Part shown: positions 8,776-18,452 of the stretch, piece by piece
Layout: each line of letters begins with the position of its first letter
How positions within the stretch are numbered: the stretch's first letter is position 1
NCBI GenBank assembly: GCA_016800925.1
Contig: JABCPU010000703.1
Location: forward strand, 1-29,788
Direction of reading: 5' to 3'
Origin: Suillus spraguei
Lineage: Eukaryota > Basidiomycota > Agaricomycetes > Boletales > Suillaceae
DNA length: 29,788 bases
Program-made: the position numbers and the translations under genes
Notes under the pieces: model-generated
The model's input: only the letters and a program-made list of their open reading frames with translations
Databases searched by the model: none
Told to the model about the DNA's origin: nothing

Positions 8776-11125
8776 GGCAGCTAAAGGTTGTCCACAATGC
8801 TGTGAAGTACATGTGTTAAAACCTGAAGACAAGAATCATCGCAGTGAAGAGCTCACCCAATTAACAAGAGCCTTGACGTAGTCAATCTTCAGCGTTCTGC
8901 CAACTTTCTGGGGCATACAATGCAGAGAACTGCAGGCAAACTTCAATGGTCCTGAATTCTTGTGAGACAGAGCGCTTTTCAGCTTGTCAAAGCATTCCTC
9001 CACTTGCTGATCATTGCCAGAACCTATATGAGATATGAGGAGGATGCGAATCACAGATATTTGTGTTAACTCCTTGGTTGTCATTGTCCCAGGAACTTCG
9101 CCAAAATCACAAGCAAATGCCGGGGAGGGCAATGTCGATGTGATCGACTCTGAGGTTAGACCAAGAAGATTTTGGGTGTGATGTTGGACCAAGCCTTCCA
9201 AGATGCAGTGCATTGGATCAATGACAAGTTGCCGGGAAGGGTCCCAGTATAGTAAATGCCAGAGTTTGGAATAGCGCACACCATGAGCCTTAAACAGTCT
9301 TTCACGTTCAGAGGATGTAGCAGCGTCTCTCCACTGCTCAGCATATTCTCGCAGTTTTTCTCTGTCCCAAGGTTCTCATTTCTCAAAGTCGACTCTTCCA
9401 CAAGTAGACTTGTGATAACAATTGCATGCACTGCAGTAGAAGTGACTGCCGACCCCAGCCATAGAAGCAATATGGCGAGCGGCGGGAAGGTCACAAACAA
9501 CCGCGGCAATGGCACTACAAGTAAGCCGGCCATGGGGGTAACAAGCGGTGTTGGAAAACTTGATACTGCGCTGCCATGCATCTACCAAATCATTGATGAG
9601 CAGACAGATATAGTGGTTGAGGTTTTCTAGTGACGGCTGCTTCGGACCTGGTATGATACCTGCAAGATACATATTCTCTGGCTTGTATCTGATATCCAAT
9701 GGTAGATTTAAGCACACCATAGAGATAATTCCGCATGATGTACTAGCTCCGTGGATATTCAGACCTTCTGGATTGAAAAAATCCACATGAAGAGCAAAAA
9801 CATAGTGTCCTTCCTCCCCTCTATCAACAAAAAGTGAGCCTGGCTGAGGACCACTGAACTGACGGAGAAATTGAGCTTCAAAGGGGGTTTTGACAAAGGA
9901 CGGATGAGGGGAATTGATGGAGTCCATGAGATCATCGCATGCCTGATCCATCATGGCCTCAATATCTCTATGAGAGAGGAGACCGAACAAATAATCTTTG
10001 AAATCATGGTACAAAAAAGTCTTCCTAGGTCGCAGTTCTCCATCAGTACCAACAAGCAAAGCCTCGCCACATACGGCCGTGGGCGTAGGACGATGCGTGC
10101 ACCGTTCAGGATACACTGGGGTAGTCAAACCTGGTCCATAAGTCGGTGCATAGGTGCAATGGCAGCTGCAGACAGCATATAGGACGGTTTTTCCGTTGAG
10201 ATGGAATCTGGCCTCGGTGCTTTCTGAGGTCATTGGGATCTGCTTCAGGATATTTGTGTGGGAGGAGTTAAGGCCATTATCTGACCTCTGGAATGCAAGA
10301 AACAGTACGATGGACATTATCTTCATGATTAGATCGCAACTACTCCTACTGACCCCTATAATGACTCTGCATGCAACACCAAGGAAGAGAACGATTTGGG
10401 TTATTTCGTCTAAATTATTAACTGGAGCTTGTGGAAGGGTATCTACTGATAGATAAATAAAGGACAACATAATGATCTACATGTTCACTTACAGGTACTG
10501 ATCTCGACGGATCCATCATCCGACAGCTTGAAACTGTTTAACTGGGCTGCCAATACATCTATCCGTGATTCAATCACCTTCTTTCATGCAATGATGATAT
10601 CAGTCTGTCGACTGACATTTTGCATAGCTTTACAAAGTAAATGTAGCTTGCGACCAACATGACCAATGCTACCAGAATGCAGCAACAAGCGAAAGCACTG
10701 TTGGATCCGGAATTCGATGTTATCAAGGATAACCAATGCCTTTGCAGTGCACCGATTGCATCCTGTTGTCGAGGCAGGTACTGTGTCATGTTTTGAAGTA
10801 TGCGTGGTAAGGGACGATCAATTTGGATCGACAGCAATAGCTGCTCGACCAGTAATGAGCTCGCCAGTACAAACTGTCGAGCTCAAAGGAATATTGACCG
10901 GTATGTCTGCGGCAAGGGTCAAGCGACTAAGATTGTCAGTGATGGCAGCAATTGATGATGGGTTATCTGCAATGGTGCATGCGGAAAGTTTGGAGACAAC
11001 GGAATCTATGTGAATGATCTCACATTCTGCTTTTACACACAGAATATGAGATGCGAGTGAACGTTCGGCCATGAGCACTCCTTTTGGTGCACCTTTCTCA
11101 TCATATCCACCTTTGACAATGCACT
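8776..11125 (-). pseudogene. Tnp2/Plavaka-like DNA transposase, main fragment
   Basis: Recognisable in order on the minus strand: an N-terminal region with KGGYDEKGAPKGVLMAERS and IDSVVSKLSACTIADNPSS (11110-10950), then a coil-like exon (VIESRIDVLAAQLNSFKL, about 10570-10495). A 47-nt intron follows (donor GTAAGT at 10492, acceptor CAG at 10446), then the transposase core: VSRSSCDLIM, AVCSCHCTYAP, LFVDRGEEGHYVFALHVDFF, LPLDIRYKPENMYLAGIIPG, VVCDLPAARH, HFYCSACNCYHKS and WDPSRQLVIDPMHCILEGL. These blocks match Agaricomycete Tnp2/Plavaka-like transposases (cut-and-paste, RNase H fold); the Asp residues in VDFF and VCDLP are candidate catalytic residues. An in-frame TGA at 9376-9378 replaces an expected Trp (FEK-stop-EPWDREKL). 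The exon ends at 8857 with ALVNW and donor GTGAGC. The inverted LTR cuts off the rest, which resumes at 1-274. Family B LTR truncates the 5' end. Confidence 0.75.
10857..10884. repeat. 28-bp palindromic motif, outlying copy
   Basis: GAGCTCGCCAGT, then ACAA, then ACTGTCGAGCTC: 12-bp near-complementary arms around a 4-nt loop. It is the same design as the cluster at 12884-14592, but lies inside the 5' part of the transposase remnant. Confidence 0.85.
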
Positions 11126-11596
11126 TGGCGTCGCCAGCGGCAGTGAGAAGACACAGATGGTCTGTTGGGAAGTTCTACAATGTCCAGAAGAGGACAAGGT
11201 AACAGTACAAGGAACACATTCCGAGTACTATCAAGGGTTCAGCCTCAAAGACAAGTCTAAGAGGTTCCTACGAGAATAGAGACTAAGGCTAAGGGGTGCT
11301 TAGACTTAGAGATGATTCAAGATGACTTAGGTTGGAGACCTAAGCGAAGGATGTTCCAGGTAAAACCCAGTAAGATTAAAGTAAAGTATACAGTCGCAAT
11401 ACAATGTGCTTAAATAGGTCAATATGTGCGCACGGACCAAGAGAGACGTGAGAATGTAAGTACGTATCCAAAGAAGGAAGGCAACTATAGTACAGATGCG
11501 TTGAGCATATGAGTCAGAGTCACGTTATGTAATATACAAGTAAAGGAAACAAAGAGAACAAAGAGAGAATGAATAGGGGCACGTACAACTGTAACA
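11126..11596 (-). repeat. Family B LTR, truncated
   Basis: Minus-strand copy of the element B LTR. It starts TGTTACAGTTGTACGTGCCCC at 11596 and can be followed to GACGCCA at 11126. The terminal ~16 bp of the family (CCCCAGTTCGTAACA) are missing, and transposase coding sequence begins at once, so the copy is broken there and no target duplication can be scored. The 35 bp between it and the next repeat (11597-11631) hold nothing recognisable. Confidence 0.85.
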
Positions 11597-11631
11597 GCAC
11601 ACACATCATTTGAGCGTTGCACGAGCTGCAG

Positions 11632-12561
11632 TGTAATGAACATATTGGCGCTGGGCTTAAAACCCCATATTTTGACACTTGTCTCATGTCTACAGGAGTT
11701 ACCACCTGTCCATGGCCATCTTACCACTTTAGCAGTACCGGCGGCATCCCACGCTTACCGCACACCATACCGACTGCTGCACCTTGTTCCACGAACCGAT
11801 GTCCTTCCATGTCCTTGCTGCGTCCACATAGCTCCATTTGGTGCGTAGTTTGTTTTCTGTTCATTATCACTGATTCCACGGCAAGCCTTATTACATGTTG
11901 CCTCGTGCTGCAGCGCCTCACACTATGTTTACTTACAGCGGTTACAACACTCCAGCGCTACTGATCTCGCCTAGAGTATTCCGAGTACATATGATTTAGG
12001 ATATAAGCACCGCATACCCCGCACGATACAGTACCTGATTTTACCCCATTGCACGTACTATAGGTCAGGATTATTGTCTAGCTCTGGATCTACCCAGTAG
12101 TGGACATAGTCTTTAAAGTTTCCTTATTGCTCGTTAATACATCATGCTCATTCTCCATTACCGCTGGCACACCGCTGGACTCTTGACTGTTACTTTGATT
12201 GAACTTCTCACGCACCACTACTTTACCGCTGAAAGTACCATGGACTTCTTTACTGTTTCCTTGCACCGCTCGCAACCTTACCACTACTGCTGAGACCACC
12301 GCTCGACATTGCTCGCTCGATGCAACTGTTACTGACCTTATCTCAATGATGGTATCATCGCTGACCATGGCAACTTACCACTGACCACGACACTCATTTC
12401 GCACATAAGTTAGGCTCGAACTTGACCATACTAATAGGCATCCCCCTTTAGGGTCGAATGCTCTTGTTCTTACAAGTGAAGCAGACTAGATGGAGCGCAA
12501 GACTAACATACTAGTTTAGGCAGTGGTTTATCTACAGCCCAAGCTAGGTTGTATCTTTACA
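11632..12561 (+). repeat. Family C LTR-like repeat, copy 1
   Basis: A 930-bp unit that starts TGTAATGAACATATTGG and ends TTGTATCTTTACA. It aligns along its length with 16289-17253 and over its first ~420 bp with 29087-29506. TG/CA termini and a TATA-like GGATATAAGC (about 11999-12008) suggest an LTR in plus orientation. Flanking bases do not form a duplication. No retroviral coding sequence is attached to any of the three copies, so the parent element is not in the window. Confidence 0.75.
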
Positions 12562-12883
12562 GTGGGCATTGAGAACTAGGGATGTGGGTGGCCAGGTGAT
12601 TGTAAGTGAGTAGATTCTGGTAAAGCTGGACTTAAATGAGAGATAAAAAAAACAAGAAAAGAAGGAGCAACTCATGAAGAAGGCATCGGAGACAACGAAG
12701 TACAAGGTGACTGCCTATATGGACACTATTCAGATGCAAGACAAAGGACAATAGAATAATATGTACCGTAATCCAAGAGAATAACGAAATTCCGGCACAA
12801 TGAATGAAGTAGTCACACAAAAGGCGCAGGCCTAATGAACGTAGTGCATCCGGTCATATCGAGGAGAGCGCAATGGAAACGAT
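12562..12883. other. 322-bp interval without recognised content
   Basis: Lies between family C copy 1 and the large inverted repeat. It contains an A-rich run near 12643 and no ORF of note. I see no gene, repeat or RNA signature. The first bases (GTGGGCATTGAG) could be a primer-binding site if the repeat to its left were a 5' LTR, but this is weak. Confidence 0.4.
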
Positions 12884-14490
12884 GAGCTCAACAGTACAAA
12901 CAATTGAGCTCAAAGCAATCAAAGTGTGAAGTACTTCCAGCAATCGGCCATATCATTCTGTACCTAGGCTTGCGCTTATGTGGGTGACCAATTGGTCGTT
13001 CACATGTGCACCTACGTATGGTCTAGCAGAGGGTATTCTTAAGGATTATCCAAATCCGAACATGTCTTCGCATTGTCGGGTGTCAAGCTACTAGGTGGAC
13101 ATGCAAGCAGAGCTTGCCCATCCAAATGAACATGAATCCATCAAAGGAGCAACTTTGGAACTTCGTGGCGCATGGAATGAAGACAGAGTAGTGTGTAATT
13201 GATGTGTGCTCGATAGTACAAACTATCAAACTCGAAGAGATTAAATGACGAATGATCTCGACGGTACAGATCATCGAGGTCAAAAAAGTCAGGGGAAAGA
13301 TGATACTGTCACAACCATACAAATGATTGTGTAGTAAGTAGTAGTCGGTTAAGGAGTTAGTTGGGACTTTGGCAAATTTCGAGATGTCGCGACAAATAGC
13401 TACAAATAATGTTATGTCAGCATTTGGATGATTGAGACTAGCATTAATGTGGTGTAGACAACTTGATAGTTTGTACTATTGACCTGGGGAGATTGGAGAT
13501 CGATGAGCCTGACGGTACAAACCGTTGAGCTTGAAGGTATTTTGAAAGTGAATGATGATCTCAACAGTACAAACTGTTGAGTTCATCTAGATGAGGAAAG
13601 CCGAAAGTGAAGGACTTGATCTCAAAAGGATTGGAATGATGACGTAAGAATTTAGGACTATTTGGCACACCCTCGGTGGGCGACTTGATCAGGTCAATGA
13701 TGACATAAGATTATTTGTAGCTATTTGTTGCATTATCCAAAATTCACCAAAGTTCTAACTAACTCCTTTACTAGCTACCACTACACAACCGTTTGTATGG
13801 TTGTGATAGTATTATCTTATCTTACTCCTGATTTTTTCGAGCTCAACAGTTTGTACTGTTGGGCTCATTGATCTCCAATCTCCCCAGGTTCAATAGTACA
13901 AACTATCGAGCTGTCTACACCACATTAATGCTAGTCTCAATCATCCAAATGCTGACATAACATTATTTGTAGCTATTTGTCGCGACATCTCGAAATTTGC
14001 CAAAGTCCCAACTAACTCCTTAACCGACTACTACTTACTACACAATCATTTGTATGGTTGTGACAGTATCATCTTTCCCCTGACTTTTTTGAGCTCGATG
14101 ATCTGTACCATCGAGATCATTCGTCATTTAATCTCTTTGAGTTTGATAGTTTGTACTATCGAGCACACATCAATTACACACTACTCTGTCTTCATTCCAT
14201 GCGCCACGAAGTTCCAAAGTTGCTCCTTTGATGGATTCATGTTCGTTTGGATGGGCAAGCTCTGCTTGCATGTCCACCTAGTAGCTTGACACCCGACAAT
14301 GCGGAGACATGTTCGGATTTGGATAATCCTTAAGAATACCCTCTGCTAGACCATACATAGGTGCACATGTGAACGACCAATAGGTCACCCACATAAGCGC
14401 AAGCCTAGGTAAAGAACGATATGGCCAATCACTGGAAGTGCACTTCACACTTTGATCGCTTTGAGCTCAATCATTTGTACTATCGAGCTC
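12884..14490. repeat. Large inverted repeat with embedded 28-bp palindromes
   Basis: The left arm (12884-13532) and right arm (13839-14490) are close reverse complements, about 650 bp each, with a ~306-bp spacer and centre near 13686. Long runs agree, for example the stretch around the CTAGGTGGACATGC block at about 13091-13104 and its mirror at about 14268-14281. The spacer holds a diverged direct copy of part of the right arm (about 13701-13838 versus 13963-14090). The matching 79-codon ORFs in the two arms (13083-13322 minus, 14050-14289 plus) simply mirror each other and are not evidence of genes. The structure could be a fold-back transposon or an inverted duplication. Confidence 0.85.
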
Positions 14491-14592
14491 ATCATTCCCA
14501 TCATTCCCCCTCGATAGTACCATGGTCTAAGTCTACGCTTTTGACTTTCGATCTATTGTTTCCTGAGCTCGATGGTTTGTACTGTTAAGCTC
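12884..14592. repeat. Cluster of twelve 28-bp palindromic motifs
   Basis: Copies start at 12884, 13206, 13254, 13459, 13505, 13557, 13839, 13886, 14091, 14139, 14463 and 14565; each spans 28 bp. The design is a 12-bp arm close to GAGCTCGATAGT, a 4-nt loop (ACAA, or TTGT in the other orientation) and the reverse-complement arm. Paired changes occur between arms of one copy: AACAGT with ACTGTT (13557), GATAGT with ACTATC (13206), GACGGT with ACCGTT (13505). Five pairs are related by the large inverted repeat; 13557 and 14565, plus 10857 elsewhere, are not. Confidence 0.85.
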
Positions 14593-14822
14593 ATTATTCA
14601 TGGCCCAGGGAAGGCCATAGGGCACTACATCGAACACCACTTCTGTTTCCCTGCACTGCAATCCTCTGGATCATGCGAGTCCAAACATCTCAACTCCTCC
14701 ACCATACATACAGTGGAGGGGGATAGCAGCTCAAAGTCTTTCATTAGTGAGTATGTTATTCTCTACAGATTGCAAGAAAGTAATATCCTCCCTAGAATCA
14801 TCTCTTGTCATGCCGTTCAATA

Positions 14823-17784
14823 CTATGCTACCGCAACTTTCATCCACTTGAATGGCTCTTCTGAGATCGTCAATCTCTCCACTTGATGCTTGGTCAGACC
14901 AGCGAGCCACACTTCATTATATAAAACTTTAGGCAATCCATCAACTTGTGCCCTGGAAGTCGTCGGATTCCCAGCTGTGCGTATCCGCTTCATTGGTTTT
15001 GAGCCTTGAGGGGCGAAGATATCATCGTCCACAAGTCTTTGGTGATCGATGATGTCCATCTCTCATTCTACCACTCTGCGCCATATCATGTTCTTCACAT
15101 GGAGAACAGTTTCAATGTCATTTTCTATATCACTTTCTTCCAAACTCATACCGCCTTCTCCCAATGTCTTGACCAGTTGCTGAAGCCACCACCAGGCTGA
15201 GAAGTCTTCTTCGGTTTCATCGGCCATTTTGAGGAGATGGTCGACAACCGCTACCCTATGACAATATTTCTAAGAAGGCATCAGCACCACAATTATCTGG
15301 AGATTGCGAGCATACATTTCTCCGACACGTCGTCTGACGAGTTGCCTTCAGTGTTTCGTCCTTTTTCACGATCAACCTTTGCTCCAGCTCTGTAGGGGTC
15401 TCCAATGTACCCTTTGCTGTGATCTTGGGCTGTGTGGCCATCCAGATCGTACGCAAGCGCTTGTAGCGATCATGAAGGATTTCCCTGAAATACGCCTCGG
15501 ACCTCTGGAATGGCCACCTCTCTTCACTACACCTTCTCTGTATTTCTTTGAGGAGCAAATCGATAATTTTTCTATTCCAGGGGTTTTGAACCCATTTTTG
15601 AGGTCAAAGGCAAGATTTTTTAGATCGGGACCTGGGCCATCTTCATATTCATATGAGTATACATCCTCACGATTTGCTGTCTCATGGATTATGAAATCGG
15701 CATCTTGAGTGATCTTGAAAACATCTTTGAACAAACACCGCACTTCTCCCTACTTCAATGTAAGTGAGATGAAAGTGGATGCCATGTCGTGGCTTACCAA
15801 AAGAAAATCTCTTTCACAGTTCAGTTTGGCAGCCTTTTCTCGCTGGATTTCTTCATCCTCTATCTTTTTCTTCCAGGGACTGTGCTTTTTGACACCTGGG
15901 AAGTCTTTCTTGATGAGAATGTGCCTCAGCATGGCCTCCACACCTCTTGCAATCGCATCTTCCATACTGGCACCAGGTGAAGCGTCATGTTGTTGATGTG
16001 GTGGTGTATCTCTCTCAAAGGATTGTTCTTGATGAATTTCCTGCATGTCTGACTAGTATTGTGAGTCTACATTACATCTGATACACAAGGTACTCACCTC
16101 CACTGCTACTGATACAAGCTGAGTCCTGCACGATATTCTGCAAATTCTCTTTAACTTCTTAATGGCATCAAGGCATGGGGTGCCTAACGTTGGTTTTGCG
16201 GATGGATGGGGGCTGTTATCCATTTCTATATCCCTATCCTGTAATCTGTAACTCCTGGAAAATCGCTGTTCCATCTTGGCTAGTTCGCTGTAACGAACAT
16301 ATTGGCGCTGGGCTTAAAACCCCATATTTTGACACTCATCTCACATCTACAGGAGTTACCACTTGTCCATGGCCGTCTTACCCCATTTAGCAGTACCGGT
16401 GGCATCCCACGCTTACCGCACACCGTACTGACTGCTGCACCTCGTTCCACGAACCAATGTCCTTCCATGTCCTTGCCGCATCCGCATAGCTCCATTTGGT
16501 GCATAGTTTGTTGCCTGTTCGTTATCACTTATTCCACGGCAAGCCTTATTACATGTTGCCTCGTGCCGCAGCGCCTCGCGCTATGTATACTTATGGCGGT
16601 TACTACACTCCAGCGCTACTGATCTCACCTAGAGTATTCCGAGTACATACAAATTAGGATATAAACACTGCATACCCCACACAATGCAGTACCTGATTTT
16701 ACACCATTGCACGTACTATAGGTCAGGATTATTGTCTAGCTCTGGATTAACCCAGTAGTGGACATAGTCTTCAAAGTTCCCTTATCACTCGTTAATACAT
16801 CACGCTCATTCTCTGTTACCGCCAGCATACTGCTGGACTTTCAACTGTTACTTTTGACTGAACTTCTCACGCTCAGCTACTTTACCACTGAAAGTACTGT
16901 GGACTTCCTTACTGTTTCTTTGCACCGCTCGCAACCTTACCGCTACCGCTGAGACCACCGCTCGACATCGCTCGCTAGACACAACTGTTACTGACTTTAT
17001 CTCGATGACGGTAGCACCGCTACGTGCGGCGCTAGTTCCAGCGGCATCATCGCTGACCACGGCAACTTACCACTGACTTCGACGCTTGTTTCGCAAATAA
17101 GTTAGACTCGAACTTGATTGTACTAAATAGGCATCCCCTTTAGGGTCAAACGCTCTTGTTCTTACAAGTGAAGCAGACTAGACGGAGCACAAGACTAACA
17201 TACTAGTTTAGGCAGTGGTTTATCTACAGCCCAAGCTAGGTTGTATCTTTACATTGCTTTCTTTTTCTGCCTGGATGATTTCCGGCATACTCATGAGCCC
17301 ATGAATCTATATCCTCACCCTCAATTTATCAACTTCATGTTTCAGCCTCTGCTCCATCTCATCGAATCTCACATCCTCGCATCCTCAGAACTACGTGGTT
17401 GTTATCAACTGTCTTTCACGTCAAGTTATTCGCCTTACCTCTTCTTCTTTTTTCTTACTGAATTCTTCTTCACGCCGAGCTAGTTCTTGTTCAAAGCACT
17501 TGCGACTATCCTCTAGAATTTTCTGCATGCTAGTTTCTACTGCCTCATTATTTGCATGGCTGGCCGCTTCATGACTTCTTATATGATCTTCAAGCTGTTG
17601 CTGGTGCTCGGCACGGCTAGCCTGCCACCGTCATCAGTGGGTGTCTGCTGTTCAAACGTCCAAATGATTTACCTTGAATTCTTTGGTGAGTTGTGCTTCC
17701 CGCTCTCTCTGAGCTGCCTCCCACTGCTTTCTCATCTCTTCCATGTTGTGCATATGTTGTTGTTGCAGGTTTTGAGCCTCCTAC
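14823..17784 (-). pseudogene. Multi-exon coiled-coil gene of unknown function, split by a solo LTR
   Basis: Minus strand. Upstream of the LTR (17784-17254): LQQQHMHNMEEMRKQWEAAQ, an intron with donor GTAAAT, then a long coil (HQQQLEDHIRSHEAASHANN to ARREEEFSKKKEEE) ending at donor GTAAGG (17438). Downstream (16288-14823): ELAKMEQRFSRSYRLQDRDI, a 45-nt phase-0 intron (16053-16097, GTGAGT to CTAG), SDMQEIHQEQSFERD, GASMEDAIARGVEAMLRHIL, EYEDGPGPDLKNLAFDLKNG, ILHDRYKRLRTIWMATQPKI, VKTLGEGGMSLEES and DDDIFAPQGSKPMKRIRTAG, ending MKVAVA-TAG. The reading frame joins across the LTR (QAEKES to ELAKMEQRF). Breaks are TAG 15750-15752, a frameshift near 15560, disruption at 15255-15310 and TGA near 15063. 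The C-terminal blocks resemble conserved hypothetical proteins I recall from repeat-rich Agaricomycete genomes; no function is known to me. Element B removes the 5' end. Confidence 0.6.
16289..17253 (+). repeat. Family C solo LTR, copy 2, inside the coiled-coil gene
   Basis: A 965-bp unit with ends TGTAACGAACATATTGG and TTGTATCTTTACA. It is longer than copy 1, mainly through a ~33-bp insertion near 17010-17045. Flanking bases, read on the gene strand, are AAAGCAA before and GCGAACTAG after, which is close to a 5-bp duplication (GCGAA) with one base lost. The host reading frame continues on both sides, so this is a solo LTR, not one end of an element including 12562-16288. Confidence 0.75.
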
Positions 17785-18261
17785 TGTTACAATTGTATGT
17801 GCCCCTATTCGTTTCTCTTGATTCCTTACTTGTATATCATGTCACATGACTCTGACTCATATGCTCAACGCATCTGTACTATAGTTGCCTTCCTTATTTG
17901 GATACGCACTTACTTTCTCACATCTCTCTTGGTCCGTGCGCACATATTGGCCTATTTAAGCACATTGTACTTGTAGTAGATTCGGTACTTTAATCTTACT
18001 GGGTTTTACCTGGAACTTCCTTCGCTTAGGGGTCTCCAACCTAAGTCGTCCTTGAATTGTCTCTAAGTCTAAGCACTCCTTAGCCTTAGTCTCTATTCTC
18101 GAAGAACCTCTTAGACTTGTCTTTGAGGCCGAACCCTTGATCGTACTCGGAACGTGTTCCTTGTACTTTCACCTTGTCCTTGTCTGGACGTTGTAAGAAC
18201 TTCCCAGCAGACCGCCTGTGTCTTTTCACTGTCGCTGGTGACGCCACCCCAGTTCGTAACA
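17785..18261 (+). repeat. 5' LTR of element B
   Basis: 477 bp, TGTTACAATTGTATG to AGTTCGTAACA. A TATTTAAG box lies at 17953-17960 (TATATAAG at 25110-25117 in the 3' LTR). The leader 18262-18452 starts AAAGATTAAAGTCCCC; I could not assign a tRNA primer site in it. Confidence 0.9.
17953..17960 (+). promoter_or_regulatory. TATA-like box in the 5' LTR of element B
   Basis: TATTTAAG followed by CAC; the 3' LTR has TATATAAGCAC at the same place, so the 5' copy may be a weakened version. Confidence 0.45.
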
Positions 18262-18452
18262 AAAGATTAAAGTCCCCTTTGATCGTCGACTATCCAGTCT
18301 TCGACCCTGAACCCTGAATAAGCAGAATAGCATACGCGTATGCTAAACCAATTGTCAAGAGAAGCCCTCTGACAGAAGACAAGCCCTAACAGACAGCAAG
18401 ACAGCGCGTGTAGGCACCGAGAAAGTATAACTCACCAGACAAATCGCCAAAT

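Noticed and set aside
13083..14289. Two nearly identical ~79-residue ORFs (minus 13083-13322, plus 14050-14289) as a duplicated gene
   Set aside because: They are the same sequence in the two arms of the inverted repeat, contain the 28-bp palindromes, and have no gene-like composition or context.
12884..14592. Regularly occurring 28-bp palindromic repeats as a CRISPR array
   Set aside because: Spacing is irregular (tens to hundreds of bp), copies occur in both orientations and are mirrored by a large inverted repeat, and the context is plainly eukaryotic with introns and chromoviruses.
12562..16288. Internal region of one LTR element bounded by the two family C repeats
   Set aside because: The coiled-coil gene reads in frame across the right-hand repeat, and the flanks of that repeat nearly match each other, so it is a separate solo LTR. 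No gag, pol or polypurine tract lies between.
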